A stretch of DNA of 64,000 nt, taken from contig JASHPE010000058.1 of the NCBI GenBank assembly GCA_030038235.1, forward strand, positions 1 through 64,000, in the 5' to 3' direction. This DNA comes from Terriglobia bacterium (GTDB lineage Bacteria; Acidobacteriota; Terriglobia; UBA7540). The notes under the pieces are model-generated. The model saw nothing but the letters and a program-made list of their open reading frames with translations. It did no database searches and was not told the DNA's origin. Below, one piece after another: positions 17,841 to 27,900 of this stretch. Within the stretch, counting starts at the first letter, position 1. The number at the start of each line of letters is the position of its first letter. The position numbers and the translations under genes are program-made.

Positions 17841-17930
17841 GCATCGTGGGGCGTTGTGATGCAGGCGTGATGGCGCACGCCTCGTGGTGCACGCATCCCT
17901 GCGCGCGTTCCCCCAAAGCCGACAGCCATC

Positions 17931-17952
17931 GCAGGCTGGAAGCCTGCACCAC
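17931..17952. repeat. REP-like hairpin GCAGGC-TGGAA-GCCTGC
   Basis: Six-base arms around a TGGAA loop, followed by ACCAC. A degenerate partner GTGGTGCACGC lies about 45 bp to the left. Confidence 0.45.
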
Positions 17953-18119
17953 AAAACCGGCCGTGACCAAGACGGCCCCGCCCGCGTTGGGTTCCAAATC
18001 CGCAATCGGACCGACATTTCCGTATCTTCCTTGTTTTCTGTAACATTCCGGCTTTCTTTGTGTTTAATCGCCCGGCGCCGGGCCTCCCCAGCTTCAACTC
18101 GCGCTCGAGGGCTCCCGGC

Positions 18120-18256
18120 ACCAGCCGGCGCGATTGCAGGTTCAGCGCAGAACGGAACTTCCCGGCCTGGATGCGCGGCTCGGTGGATTTCACGGTGTTC
18201 AGACGACGGGTAGCGGTGCAGCGGGAGGCACGGGCGGGATCTCCGCGGAGGGACAT
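18120..18256 (-). pseudogene. Degenerate copy of a KSTGPRT-family gene
   Basis: From ATG 18256 the minus strand reads MSLRGDPARASRC, then RRLNTVKSTEPR and GKFRSALN. This matches position by position the start of the intact protein at 32010 (MSLRF..., RRSNALKSTGPR, GKARVCLNALKHG). After that the frame continues through unrelated REP sequence with no LNALKHG or downstream domain, so it is a 5' remnant. The rest of the 17768-18551 gap shows only REP hairpins and, near its end, the word-like CCACTTGCCACTCGTCACTG. Confidence 0.45.
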
Positions 18257-18551
18257 AAGTTAACCTCCAAGCGCCGGCGAGTGTTTACCGGCCGGGCGCG
18301 AGTGGATCAATGCTGTTTATGTCGTAGCGGCGCGCGCCATCCGGCCTATTTGGGGCGGGGCGAATGAAGGTCGAGGGAACCCGGAATAATTCAGAAAACA
18401 GGATGCTTACAAGAATATCGCTTCGAACGCAGCATTTGCCGCAGGGGAGCCCGCAGAACCGCCGGCTCGCCACTTGCCACTCGTCACTGCTTTCGTCCGG
18501 CGTGTGTTATGATCGCTTTACGTCAGCATAGGGAAAACGAGCGATTTTCAG

Positions 18552-21335
18552 TTGCTGGATAAAACTATCTCCCACTACCGGATTGTGCAGAAGCTGGGCA
18601 GCGGCGGCATGGGGGTGGTGTATCGCGCCGAGGACCTGACTCTGGGGCGCAACGTCGCCTTGAAGTTTCTGCCTGACGCCGTGGCCGCCGACCCGCAGGC
18701 CATCGAGCGCTTCCGCCGCGAAGCGCGCGCCGCAGCGGCGCTCAATCATCCCAATATCTGCGGCATTTACGAGATTGACCAGCATGAGGGCCACTGGTTC
18801 ATCGCGATGGAGCTGCTGGAGGGACAGACCCTCCGTGAGCGGATCTCGACCGGCGCCGGCCTCGGGTTGGCGCCGGCCCGCCCATCGGCGGCACATGGCG
18901 TCCCCCGTGGAGCGCCCCTGCAGATGAATGAACTGCTCGAAATTGCGATCCAGATCGCCGACGCCCTGCAGGCGGCGCACGCCAAAGCCATAATTCATCG
19001 CGACATCAAGCCGGGGAACATTTTCGTCACCACCCGCGGACACACATTGCAGTGCAAGGTCCTGGATTTTGGCCTGGCCAAGCTGAATGTCGGGCTCGAC
19101 GTCCAAGCTTCGCCAGGCGGAGGGAACGGGCACTCGCAAGGAACGCTCTTCGGAGAGACTCTGCAGGACTCGCCCACCCAGTCGCTGAATCCCGAGCACC
19201 TCACCAGTCCGGGCGCGAGCGTGGGCACGGTTTCCTACATGTCGCCGGAGCAGGCGCGGGGCGAGGAACTCGATCCCGGCACGGACCTGTTCAGTTTCGG
19301 CGCCGTGCTCTACGAGATGGCGACGGGGCGGCAGGCGTTTTATGGCGCCACCACCGCTTTGATCCACGATGCGATCCTGAATCGCGCGCCCGCGCTGGTG
19401 ACAAGCGTGAATCCGCAGGCGCCCTTCCGGCTGGAGCAGATCATCGATAAGGCGCTCGAGAAAGATCGCGCCGTGCGGTATCAGCACGCGTCCGACCTCG
19501 AGGCCGATCTGAAGCGCCTGAAGCGCGATCTCGAATCGGGAAAGTCGGCGGTGGTCGCAAATGCCGCTGAACGGGCCGAGTTTACCGCGCCCGCAGTGCG
19601 GCGGGCTCCCCGGAGATGGCCATGGACGCTCGCCGCACTGGTTGTGGTGGCGGGCCTGGCGCTCGTTTACGAGTTTGCGCGTCCGTTGCCGGTCCCGAGC
19701 GTGACGAAGTACACCCAGCTCACAAATGACGCGCACGCGAAAGTAAACGTGTCATTCTCGCCGCCTCGAATCGTTACCGATGGAATCCGGCTTTACTTTC
19801 TGAAGACCGTCGAAGGACGCTCCGCCATCGCCCAGGTATCCACTTCGGGCGGCGACGTGGCACTGGTACCGACCCAGTTTCCCAACGTGGCCCTCTGGGA
19901 CATCGCCCCCGACCACTCGCAACTGCTGGTGTCCGGCTCGATCAGCGACCTCGACCGCGAGAGTCCGCTGTGGATCGTGCCGCTGCCCGCGGGGAATCCG
20001 CGGCGGCTCGACGACGTGACCGGGCATGACGCCTCATGGTCTCCGGATCAGCGTCACATTGTCTACGCGCGCGGGACGGACCTGTACGCGGCCCAAAGCG
20101 ACGGGACGGGCGCGCGGAAGGTCGCAACCGTCTCCGGGGTGCTTTGGTGGCCGCGGTGGTCGCCCGATGGAAAGGCCATCCGCTTCACTGTTGTGGACCA
20201 GGCTGGGACCAGCTCGCTGTGGCAGGTCAAGGCCGACGGCAGCAAGCTCGAACGGCTGCTCCAGGGCTGGAACCAGCCGGCCGCGGAATGCTGCGGCGAC
20301 TGGAGTCGGGACGGGCGCTATTACTTTTTCCAGTCCACGCACGATGGCGACACCGGCATCTGGGCCGAGCGCGAAGCGAGAGGCATTCTCGGGAGGGAGG
20401 GAAGCCCGGTGGAGTTGACGGCCGGGCCGATCCATTACTTGTCGCCGGTGCCCGGCCTCGACGGCAAAGAGATTTTCGTCATCGGCGATCAGCCCAAGGG
20501 CGAGTTGATGCGCTACGACCGGAGGACCGGCCACTTCTTTCCTTTCCTTTCGGGCATCTCGGCCCAGGGCGTCAGCTTTTCGAACGATGGCCAGTGGGTA
20601 GCCTACTCGACTTACCCCGATGGCAGTTTGTGGCGGAGCAGGATCGACGGAAGCGAGCGCCTTCAGCTTGCCGCGGCGCCGATGGTGACGCATCAGGCTT
20701 ACTGGTCGCCGGACGGGAAGAGCGTCGCCTTCATGGCGACGGAGCCCGGCAAGTCCTGGCAGGTTTACGTGGTGCCGGCGGATGGCGGCGCACCCCGCAT
20801 GGTGACGCCGCCCGACCGGAATCACGGCGACCCGAGCTGGTCGCCCGACGGAACGTCCCTGGCGTTCGGCGCCATGCCCTACTTTGAGCCGGACAACGCC
20901 GGTGGCGTTTTCATCCTCGATCTGAAAACCGGCAGGGTCTCCAAGCTCCCCGGCTCAGAGCACATGTTCGCACCTCACTGGTCGCCGGACGGCCAATTCA
21001 TCAACACCCAGATCGCGGACAGCCAGGAGCAGATGCTCTTCGATCTTCAGGCGCGAAAGTGGCAGGAACTCACCAGCGGCATTTATGTTGGGTATCCCAA
21101 TTGGTCGAGAAATGGGAAGTACCTTTATTTCGACTCCGAGATAGGGGACCAGGCCGGCTTCTATCGCGTGCGGATCAGCGATAAGAAGGTGGAGCGGCTG
21201 GTGGACTTCAAGAACGTCACGCGCGTGGTCGGCACTCTCGGCTCCTGGGGCGGGCTTGCCCCGGACGATTCTCCGCTGCTGCTGCGTGACACCAGCACGC
21301 AGGAAATCTACGCTCTCGGCGTCGACCTACCCTGA
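18552..21335 (+). CDS. Ser/Thr protein kinase with TolB-like beta-propeller sensor domain
   Basis: A 927-residue receptor-type kinase. Residues ~9-290 hold the kinase: GSGGMGVVYRAED loop, LKFLP lysine, IIHRDIKPGNIFV catalytic loop, DFGLAKL, and an APE-like SPEQARG. A single membrane span (about 357-378, WTLAALVVVAGLALVYEF) leads to an outer domain of repeated SPDGKxI-like motifs (ASWSPDQRHIVY, PRWSPDGKAIRF, PSWSPDGTSLAF), i.e. a TolB/WD40-like propeller. TTG 18552 starts it. This architecture is very common in acidobacteria; ligand and phosphorylation targets are unknown. It is followed after 54 bp by pirin. Confidence 0.9.
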   Translation: MLDKTISHYRIVQKLGSGGMGVVYRAEDLTLGRNVALKFLPDAVAADPQAIERFRREARAAAALNHPNICGIYEIDQHEGHWFIAMELLEGQTLRERISTGAGLGLAPARPSAAHGVPRGAPLQMNELLEIAIQIADALQAAHAKAIIHRDIKPGNIFVTTRGHTLQCKVLDFGLAKLNVGLDVQASPGGGNGHSQGTLFGETLQDSPTQSLNPEHLTSPGASVGTVSYMSPEQARGEELDPGTDLFSFGAVLYEMATGRQAFYGATTALIHDAILNRAPALVTSVNPQAPFRLEQIIDKALEKDRAVRYQHASDLEADLKRLKRDLESGKSAVVANAAERAEFTAPAVRRAPRRWPWTLAALVVVAGLALVYEFARPLPVPSVTKYTQLTNDAHAKVNVSFSPPRIVTDGIRLYFLKTVEGRSAIAQVSTSGGDVALVPTQFPNVALWDIAPDHSQLLVSGSISDLDRESPLWIVPLPAGNPRRLDDVTGHDASWSPDQRHIVYARGTDLYAAQSDGTGARKVATVSGVLWWPRWSPDGKAIRFTVVDQAGTSSLWQVKADGSKLERLLQGWNQPAAECCGDWSRDGRYYFFQSTHDGDTGIWAEREARGILGREGSPVELTAGPIHYLSPVPGLDGKEIFVIGDQPKGELMRYDRRTGHFFPFLSGISAQGVSFSNDGQWVAYSTYPDGSLWRSRIDGSERLQLAAAPMVTHQAYWSPDGKSVAFMATEPGKSWQVYVVPADGGAPRMVTPPDRNHGDPSWSPDGTSLAFGAMPYFEPDNAGGVFILDLKTGRVSKLPGSEHMFAPHWSPDGQFINTQIADSQEQMLFDLQARKWQELTSGIYVGYPNWSRNGKYLYFDSEIGDQAGFYRVRISDKKVERLVDFKNVTRVVGTLGSWGGLAPDDSPLLLRDTSTQEIYALGVDLP

Positions 21336-21389
21336 CTGCGGTGCTGGCGGCGGGCCCTGCGACCGGCTAAACTCGGGAAGGAGGCGACC

Positions 21390-22301
21390 ATGTCACTTCG
21401 ACCCGTCAAGCGGCTCATCAAGTCGAAACCGACCCTCGAAGGCGCGGGCGTTCACTTGCGGCGCGCGTTCGGCTTCGGCAACACGTCGGACTTCGATCCT
21501 TTCCTGCTTCTCGACGATTTCCGCAACGACGTCCCCGAGGATTATCTGGCCGGATTCCCCTGGCATCCGCATCGCGGCATCGAGACCGTGACCTACGTGC
21601 TGGCGGGGACCGTGGAACACGGCGACAGCATGGGGAATCGCGGCAGCATCGCCGCCGGCGATGTGCAATGGATGACGGCCGGCAGCGGCATCATCCACCA
21701 GGAAATGCCGAAAGGCGACCCGGCAGGACGCATGCACGGGTTTCAACTGTGGGCGAATTTGCCGTCAACCCTCAAGATGACGCCTCCGCGCTATCAGGAG
21801 GTCAAGGCGACGGACGTTCCCGAGGTCACGGACGATGACGGCACCCACGTCCGCGTGGTCTGTGGGAATTTCTGGGGTAAGAAAGGCCCGGTCGATGGCA
21901 TCGCAGCCGATCCGATCTATCTCGACGTCTCCGTCCCTCCCGGCCGCAGGAAAGCGCTGCCCGTCGAGACCACGCGCCACGTGTTTGCGTACGTGTTCGC
22001 CGGAAACGGAAAATTCTGCAACGCCTCAGGTCCTCTCGCCGTGCCCACGGAGCCGGTCGGATGGCTCGATACAACGCCGCCGGCCGAAGCGGACAATCGA
22101 TCACTGATCCTGTTCGACCGCGGCGACGAGCTGATGGTGCAGGCCGGCGATGACGGAATCCGATTCCTGCTCATCTCAGGTCAGCCGCTGCAGGAGCCTG
22201 TCGCCTGGTATGGTCCGATCGTGATGAATACCCAGGAGCAGCTCCGGCAGGCGTTTCAGGAGTTGGAGCGGGGCACGTTCCTAAAAGGCAGTGACAAGTG
22301 A
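21390..22301 (+). CDS. Pirin family protein
   Basis: A bicupin of 303 residues. The N-terminal cupin shows the metal-binding pattern FPWHPHRGIETVTYVL, a Gln-Trp-Met sequence (VQWMTAGSGIIHQEMP) and HGFQLWANLP, all standard in pirins. The C-terminal cupin is more divergent. Pirins bind Fe or other metals; some have quercetinase activity and others act as redox-sensitive co-regulators, so the role here is unresolved. GGAAGGAGG precedes ATG 21390. The gene ends just before word-like repeats and a large hairpin. Confidence 0.88.
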   Translation: MSLRPVKRLIKSKPTLEGAGVHLRRAFGFGNTSDFDPFLLLDDFRNDVPEDYLAGFPWHPHRGIETVTYVLAGTVEHGDSMGNRGSIAAGDVQWMTAGSGIIHQEMPKGDPAGRMHGFQLWANLPSTLKMTPPRYQEVKATDVPEVTDDDGTHVRVVCGNFWGKKGPVDGIAADPIYLDVSVPPGRRKALPVETTRHVFAYVFAGNGKFCNASGPLAVPTEPVGWLDTTPPAEADNRSLILFDRGDELMVQAGDDGIRFLLISGQPLQEPVAWYGPIVMNTQEQLRQAFQELERGTFLKGSDK

Positions 22302-22331
22302 CAGGTGGCAAGTGACAAGAACAAGAGAAGA

Positions 22332-22400
22332 GAGGCGAGAGACAAGAGACGAGAATGAGACTCAGTCGTCTCCTGTCTCTCGTCTCCTGTCTCTCGCCTC
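22332..22400. terminator. 22-bp inverted repeat between convergent genes
   Basis: GAGGCGAGAGACAAGAGACGAG (22332-22353) pairs with CTCGTCTCCTGTCTCTCGCCTC (22379-22400), with one mismatch, around a 25-nt loop. It lies after pirin and before the end of the first permease gene. It lacks a T-tract but could end transcription from both sides. The arms themselves are built of repeated GAGA/GACA words. Confidence 0.5.
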
Positions 22401-22410
22401 TCGACTCCGA

Positions 22411-25110
22411 TCACTCGTAACGCAGCGCCACCATGGGATCGATCTGCGTCGCCCGGCGCGCCGGGAGGTAGCTGGCGAGCAGCGCCACTGCCATCAGAAC
22501 CGCGGAGACGGCGATAAACGTGAGTGGATCTGTGGGGCGCACTCCGAAAAGCAGACTCGAGAGGTATCGAGTCATCGCGAGCGCTCCCACGACGCCGAGA
22601 CCGACGCCGATCACCGTAAGTCTGAATCCGTGTCCCATCACGAGCTTCAGCACGTTGCCGCGCTCCGCGCCTAGCGCCATGCGCACACCGATTTCGTGGG
22701 TGCGCTCGGAGACTCCGTATGAGATCACGCCATAAAGTCCGATCGCGCCGAGCAGCAGCGCCAGCACCGCGAACGATCCCAACAACTCCAGCTTGAACCG
22801 CGAGGGGGCAACCAGGTTCTCGACGTGCTCGTCCATCGTCTCCATCCTCGCCACCGGCTCATTCGGGTCCACGCTGGCCACGGAGCGCCGCAAGCTGCCC
22901 ACCAAAGCCATCGGATCACCTTTCGAGCGCAGTACGAAGAACATGACGAGCGTTGGATCCTGTTCGTACGGGACATAAATCTCCGGCCATGGTTCGCGCT
23001 CCAGCGTGTAGTTCCGCGTGTCCGCGACTACACCCACCACTTCGCGCCATGGACCCTTGGCGCCGTCCATGCTGATCTCGTGACCCACTGCGTCGCGTCC
23101 GGCGAATATGCGGCGCACCGCTGCTTCATTCAGGATCACAACCTTGCGCGAGTTGTCCGCGTCCTGCTCGTTGAAGAACCGTCCCGCGCGCAGTGGAATG
23201 CCGAGAGTGCTGAAAATGCCCGGACTGACGTCGGCGGTGGAGATTACCTGGGAAAAGACCGACGTTCCCACCGAGCCTGCGCGACCAGCATCATCACCGG
23301 GCTCGGGAACGGGCCCGCCGGAAACGAGCACTCCCGCTGTCAGTGAATTGAACACGCTCACCGGCGGATGCGTGGTGGCTGCTGCGGATTCCACACCGGG
23401 CAGAGCGCGCAGATGATCGAGCGCTTCGTGAAAAAAATTGGCCTGGCGCTGCGGCTGATCGACCAGCGTCACGGGCAGCGTGGTTTCGCCGAGCAGGAGG
23501 TGATGCGGATCGAAGCCGAGATCAACTTCGGTGAGCCGGTAGACGCTGCGCGCCAGCAGGCCCGCGCCGGTGAGCAGGATCAGAGCCAGCGCCGTCTCCG
23601 CGATCACCAGCAGGCCGCGCAGCCGATGCGTGCCGCGTCCGAGGCCGGCGCGCTCACCGCCTTCCTTCAGTGCCTCACTCACATCGACGCGCGACGCCGA
23701 AAGCGCCGGGATCAGCCCAAAGAGCATTACGGCGCAGGCCGAGATGCCAATCACGAACGCAAGAATCCGGGCGTCGAGACCAACGTCGTTCGGAAGCTGC
23801 GGCGGAATCAATTGGGTCATGGCCCGAACCGCCCAGATACCGATCAGAGCGCCAAGCGCTCCTCCCAAGGCCGCGAGCAGCGCGCTCTCCACCAGGAACT
23901 GCCGTACCAGCCGACCGCGGCGTGCGCCCAGCGCCGCCCGCAGCGCCACCTCTTTCCTTCGAGCGGCAGCCCGCGCCAGCAGCAGATTGGCGAGATTCGC
24001 GCACGCGATCAGGAGAACGAAGCCGACCGCGATCAGCAGGATCACCAGCAGATGTCCGACGTCGCCCGCCAGCAGTTGCCGAAGCGGAATCACTTCCACA
24101 TGCCAGCGCGAGCGTCCCTTTTGTCGTCCTGCCGAGAACTGGGAGTCGAGGCGATGCGTCACGACCTCTAGGTCCGCGCGCGCCTTGGCGAGGCTCATTT
24201 CCGGTTTCAGGCGGCCGATCACGAACAGCATCGGCCAGCTCGCGCTCTGGGGCAAAGAGTTGGAAGCGTCCAGCACGGCCGGCACCCAAAGATCTCCGGG
24301 CGGATAAAGCAAGCCGGCCGGCATCACCCCTACGACGGTAAACGGCATTCCATCGAGATGGATGGTTTTGTTCAGCACATTGCGGTCACCGCCGAACTCG
24401 CGGCGCCACACGGCCGCGCTGAGGAGCGCCACTTGATTGTGACCCGCCCTCCCTTCATCCGGTCCGAACTCGCGGCCGAGAATCGGACGCACTCCGAGCA
24501 TCTTGAAGAATCCGGGCGTGATCGAGTGAACCTCAACGTGCGCCGGCTCACCGGTACCGGTAAGATTCGCCCCCCGGCTATACGAATTCCAACCCGCTCC
24601 GAAAGCGCCAACGGAGTCGAGTACCCCGCTCTGCTCCCGCCACACTTTGAAATCCGGCGCGATTACCATCCCGTTGCCATTCAGATGCAAGGTTGAGATC
24701 TCGACGAGCTGCTCCGGCCGGTCGTAGGGCAGAGGACGCAGCAGCGCGGCATCGATCACGCTGAAGATCGCAGTGTTGGCGCCGATGCCGAGGGCCAGCG
24801 TCACCACCGCAACCGCGGTGAACCCCGGCTTCATCCGCAGCATTCGCAATCCGTACTGAATGTCCTGGGCGAGTGCCTCGAGCCATGGCAGACCATAGAG
24901 AGCGCGGTGTGTCTCGCGAAGCTGCGTCAATCCACCCAAACGCATCCGAGCCGCGCGGAGGGCTTCTTCCGGCGTCATGCCGCCCCGAAGATTCTCATCA
25001 ACCAGCAACGCAAGATGGGCTTCGAGCTCGCACTCGAAGTCCCGGTCGATACCTCGCCGCGTCAGTAAGCCATGAAGTCGCGAACTCTGGATCCTCAGCC
25101 AGCCGAACAT
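22411..25110 (-). CDS. ADOP-type ABC transporter permease (first of two)
   Basis: An 899-residue permease of the acidobacterial duplicated orphan permease family. The N-terminal ~60 residues (RRGIDRDFECELEAHL..., GGMTPEEALRAARMRLGG) are the ADOP-specific cytosolic cap. Then come two copies of the MacB periplasmic core/FtsX module: TM segments near 100, 380-440, then 690-870, with ARAAARRKEVALRAALGARRGRL and ERTHEIGVRMALGAERGNV coupling helices. No ATPase gene is adjacent, hence 'orphan'. It probably follows padR and the second permease in one operon. Substrate is unknown; MacB-like mechanotransmission is inference. Confidence 0.9.
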   Translation of the reverse strand: MFGWLRIQSSRLHGLLTRRGIDRDFECELEAHLALLVDENLRGGMTPEEALRAARMRLGGLTQLRETHRALYGLPWLEALAQDIQYGLRMLRMKPGFTAVAVVTLALGIGANTAIFSVIDAALLRPLPYDRPEQLVEISTLHLNGNGMVIAPDFKVWREQSGVLDSVGAFGAGWNSYSRGANLTGTGEPAHVEVHSITPGFFKMLGVRPILGREFGPDEGRAGHNQVALLSAAVWRREFGGDRNVLNKTIHLDGMPFTVVGVMPAGLLYPPGDLWVPAVLDASNSLPQSASWPMLFVIGRLKPEMSLAKARADLEVVTHRLDSQFSAGRQKGRSRWHVEVIPLRQLLAGDVGHLLVILLIAVGFVLLIACANLANLLLARAAARRKEVALRAALGARRGRLVRQFLVESALLAALGGALGALIGIWAVRAMTQLIPPQLPNDVGLDARILAFVIGISACAVMLFGLIPALSASRVDVSEALKEGGERAGLGRGTHRLRGLLVIAETALALILLTGAGLLARSVYRLTEVDLGFDPHHLLLGETTLPVTLVDQPQRQANFFHEALDHLRALPGVESAAATTHPPVSVFNSLTAGVLVSGGPVPEPGDDAGRAGSVGTSVFSQVISTADVSPGIFSTLGIPLRAGRFFNEQDADNSRKVVILNEAAVRRIFAGRDAVGHEISMDGAKGPWREVVGVVADTRNYTLEREPWPEIYVPYEQDPTLVMFFVLRSKGDPMALVGSLRRSVASVDPNEPVARMETMDEHVENLVAPSRFKLELLGSFAVLALLLGAIGLYGVISYGVSERTHEIGVRMALGAERGNVLKLVMGHGFRLTVIGVGLGVVGALAMTRYLSSLLFGVRPTDPLTFIAVSAVLMAVALLASYLPARRATQIDPMVALRYE

Positions 25111-25138
25111 GACAAGTCCTCAAACTTTGCTGTAATCG

Positions 25139-25190
25139 TCCAGTCGCTCAATCGCTCAATCGCTCAATCGCCCGATCACCCGATGACTTC
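25139..25190. repeat. Word-like low-complexity sequence at the permease junction
   Basis: TCGCTCAATCGCTCAATCGCTCAATCGCCCGATCACCCGATGAC in two overlapping stretches is a degenerate 8-mer tandem repeat (TCAATCGC). It encodes the last residues and stop of the upstream permease gene (ERSHRVIGRLSD). Confidence 0.7.
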
Positions 25191-27855
25191 GCTCGCACCG
25201 AAGCGCGTCCATGGGGTCCACTCTGGTGGCCCGGCGCGCGGGGACGTAGCTGGCGGCGAGCGCAGCGACGGCGAGCACCGCGGCCACGGCAACAAGGGTC
25301 GGTAGGTCCCATGCCGCGATGCCGAAGAGCAGCCTGCGCATCAGTGTGGCCGCGGCCACCGAACAAGCGACCCCGGCGCCGATCCCGATGCCCGTCAGCC
25401 ACGCCGCCTCTTTCAGCACGAGCCCATAGACCGAGCTGCGCTGTGCGCCCAGCGCCATGCGAACTCCGATCTCGCGCGTCCGCTGGCTGACCGAGTAGGC
25501 GATCACGCCGTAAAGTCCGACGACGCCCAGCACGAGCGCCAGGGCGGCGAATCCTCCAACCAGCCACATGACCGATCGGTGCAGATAGGCCGTGGGCGAG
25601 GCGTCGATTCTCTCGTTCATTGTGCTTTCGTTCACCAGGCCGATGTCGCGGTCGATCTGATGAAACACCGTCTCCAGCGTAGGGAGGATCGATTCTGGCG
25701 CCTGCGCCGTGCGAACGATGACGCCCATATAGGTGTCGGGGCTCTGGTTAATCGGTAGATACTCCGTGGGCCAGATTTCGGAATCGAGCGAGCCTTCGCG
25801 GACGTCATCGACAACGCCGATGATCTGCCGGAGGGACTTGGGCGTCAATTGGGTGTCGCCGAACTGGTGACCGATCGGGTCTTCGTTCGGGAAGTATTTT
25901 CGGGCCAGAACCTGATTAATGATCACCACGTTGGGCCTGGACTCGTCCTCAGCGTCAGTGAAATAGCGGCCGCGCCTGAGTCTGGCTTGCAAGGTCGTGA
26001 AATAATCCCCGCTCACGTCACGCTCGCTCACCTCGATATGGTGGCCGTCGTAGGGCTTGCCCACGAATCGGATCCAATCGGTGTCGTTGTTAGAGCTCAC
26101 GGGAAGCTGCCGGGTGGCGACGGCCACAGACCTCACTCCGGGCAGGCTCGCAATTCGACTCGTGATTTTACGTTCCAGGACGATCTGCTGCGCGTCCTGC
26201 CCATAAGTGGCATCGGGAGCCGCGATCTCGAGCGTCGCCAGATGATCGGGTTGGAAGTTCAGGTCGACGTGGAGCAGGCGATAGAAGCTCTGCCCCAGCA
26301 ATCCCGCGCCGACCAGCAGCACCACCGCCACGGCCAGCTCCACCACCACCAGATTGGAGCCGAACCGCCGCCACAGATTTCCCGTCGAACTCCGCCCGCC
26401 TTCTCCGAGACCGTTTCGTACCTCGGAGAGCGGCAGGCGCAAGGTTGGAGTGAGAGCCAGCAGCCCGGCCACCCCGAACGCGATGGCGGTGGTGAAAGCG
26501 ATAACCCGCGAGTCCAGGCCAAGTCCCTGGAGATAAGGCATGGAGGCCATCATGTCCGCCGGGATAAGCCCGACCAGGAGCTTCATGGCCCAGGTGGCCG
26601 CGAGCAGCCCGAGCACGACCGCGGCGGCGACCAGAACCAGACCTTCGGTAGCGAATTGGCGAACCAATCTTGATGACGATGCGCCCAGGGCGCCCCTGAC
26701 GGCGATCTCGCGCCGGCGACTCTCGGAGCGCGCGAGCAGCAGGCTGGTGACATTCACGCAGGCAATCAGCAGCAGCAAGGCCGCTCCGCCCAGCAGCAGC
26801 AGGAGAACGGGCCGAATCGTTCCCACGATGTCTTCGCTCAGCGGCGCCACAATCGCGCTCCGATCGCGATTGGAATCGGGGTACTGCTTCTCCAACTGTG
26901 CGGCGACCGCCTTCATGTTGTCCGAAGCCGTCTGCAGGGAGATGCCGTCCTTGAGCCGCGCTATTCCATTGAGGGTGTGGCAGCTTCGCAGGGGCGCACA
27001 GGAGTCCGAGGCATGAAGGGTGGTCCACAGCTGCGCGGCGCCCTGCGGAGCGAACTGAAAATCGCGCGGCAGTACTCCGATGATCGTAAAGGAATTCCCG
27101 CTGAGCAAGACCGACTGGCCAAGCACATCGCGCCGGCCGCCGAACCATTTTTGCCATGCTGCATAGCTCAGAATCACGCTCCGAGGCCCGCTCGGCAGGT
27201 CCTCTCCAGGGTAGAAATCCCGTCCCAAGATCGGGCTGACGCCCAGCGTGTGAAAGAACCCGTCGCTGACGCGGGAGCCGGGAACAGGCTGCGCGCCCGC
27301 CGCGGTCCTCAGCAGGTAGCCGGTCCCGGTGTAAACGTCGATCGAACTCAAGACCTTATTGAGCCGCTTCCAATCGAGATAGTCCGGATACGACAGGTTG
27401 GCGCGCGAGAACGTTCCGTTGCGCTCCCCGTTGCTCTCCGTGGCCATCGCCAGGCGATCGGGATTCGGGTAGGGCAAAGGCTTGATCAGCGCTGCATCCA
27501 CAAAGGCAAACATGGCCACGCTGGCCGAGATGCCAAGGTCAAGCACCAGCACGGCGATCGATGCAAATCCCGGATTCTTGCGCAACATGCGGAGCGCGTA
27601 GCGGACGTCCTGGGTCAGCGCCTCGAGCCAGGGCAGTCCCCGCAGCTCGCGATTCGTCTCGCGGAGCTGCGCTACGCTCCCCAGGCGCATGTGCGCCTCG
27701 CAACGGGCCTCCTCCGGCGTCATGCCGCCACGGACGTTCTCGTCTGTAAGGAACGACAGATGAGAATCGAGTTCCTGCTGGAAATCCTGATCCAGCCGGC
27801 GGCGCGTCAGCAGTCCGCGAGCCCGCGATGCGAGAATACGCAGCTTGTCGAACAT
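25156..27855 (-). CDS. ADOP-type ABC transporter permease (second of two)
   Basis: A paralogue of the neighbouring permease, also 899 residues, with the same cap (RRRLDQDFQQELDSHLSFL, GGMTPEEARCEAHMRLGS) and the same two MacB/FtsX modules (SESRRREIAVRGALGASSSRL, QRTREIGVRMALGAQRSSV). The end of such proteins is usually close to VALRYE; here MDALRCE is followed by RSHRVIGRLSD encoded by a low-complexity repeat, suggesting the stop was acquired from the repeat. It sits between padR and the first permease on the same strand. Confidence 0.9.
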   Translation of the reverse strand: MFDKLRILASRARGLLTRRRLDQDFQQELDSHLSFLTDENVRGGMTPEEARCEAHMRLGSVAQLRETNRELRGLPWLEALTQDVRYALRMLRKNPGFASIAVLVLDLGISASVAMFAFVDAALIKPLPYPNPDRLAMATESNGERNGTFSRANLSYPDYLDWKRLNKVLSSIDVYTGTGYLLRTAAGAQPVPGSRVSDGFFHTLGVSPILGRDFYPGEDLPSGPRSVILSYAAWQKWFGGRRDVLGQSVLLSGNSFTIIGVLPRDFQFAPQGAAQLWTTLHASDSCAPLRSCHTLNGIARLKDGISLQTASDNMKAVAAQLEKQYPDSNRDRSAIVAPLSEDIVGTIRPVLLLLLGGAALLLLIACVNVTSLLLARSESRRREIAVRGALGASSSRLVRQFATEGLVLVAAAVVLGLLAATWAMKLLVGLIPADMMASMPYLQGLGLDSRVIAFTTAIAFGVAGLLALTPTLRLPLSEVRNGLGEGGRSSTGNLWRRFGSNLVVVELAVAVVLLVGAGLLGQSFYRLLHVDLNFQPDHLATLEIAAPDATYGQDAQQIVLERKITSRIASLPGVRSVAVATRQLPVSSNNDTDWIRFVGKPYDGHHIEVSERDVSGDYFTTLQARLRRGRYFTDAEDESRPNVVIINQVLARKYFPNEDPIGHQFGDTQLTPKSLRQIIGVVDDVREGSLDSEIWPTEYLPINQSPDTYMGVIVRTAQAPESILPTLETVFHQIDRDIGLVNESTMNERIDASPTAYLHRSVMWLVGGFAALALVLGVVGLYGVIAYSVSQRTREIGVRMALGAQRSSVYGLVLKEAAWLTGIGIGAGVACSVAAATLMRRLLFGIAAWDLPTLVAVAAVLAVAALAASYVPARRATRVDPMDALRCERSHRVIGRLSD

Positions 27856-27900
27856 CGCCTCACCTCCACGCCTTCGGCATACTTAGGCGTAATGTCCTGA

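Noticed and set aside
18507-19736. 409-residue minus-strand ORF opposite the kinase gene
   Set aside because: Shadow of the kinase coding sequence; Arg/His-rich without motifs.
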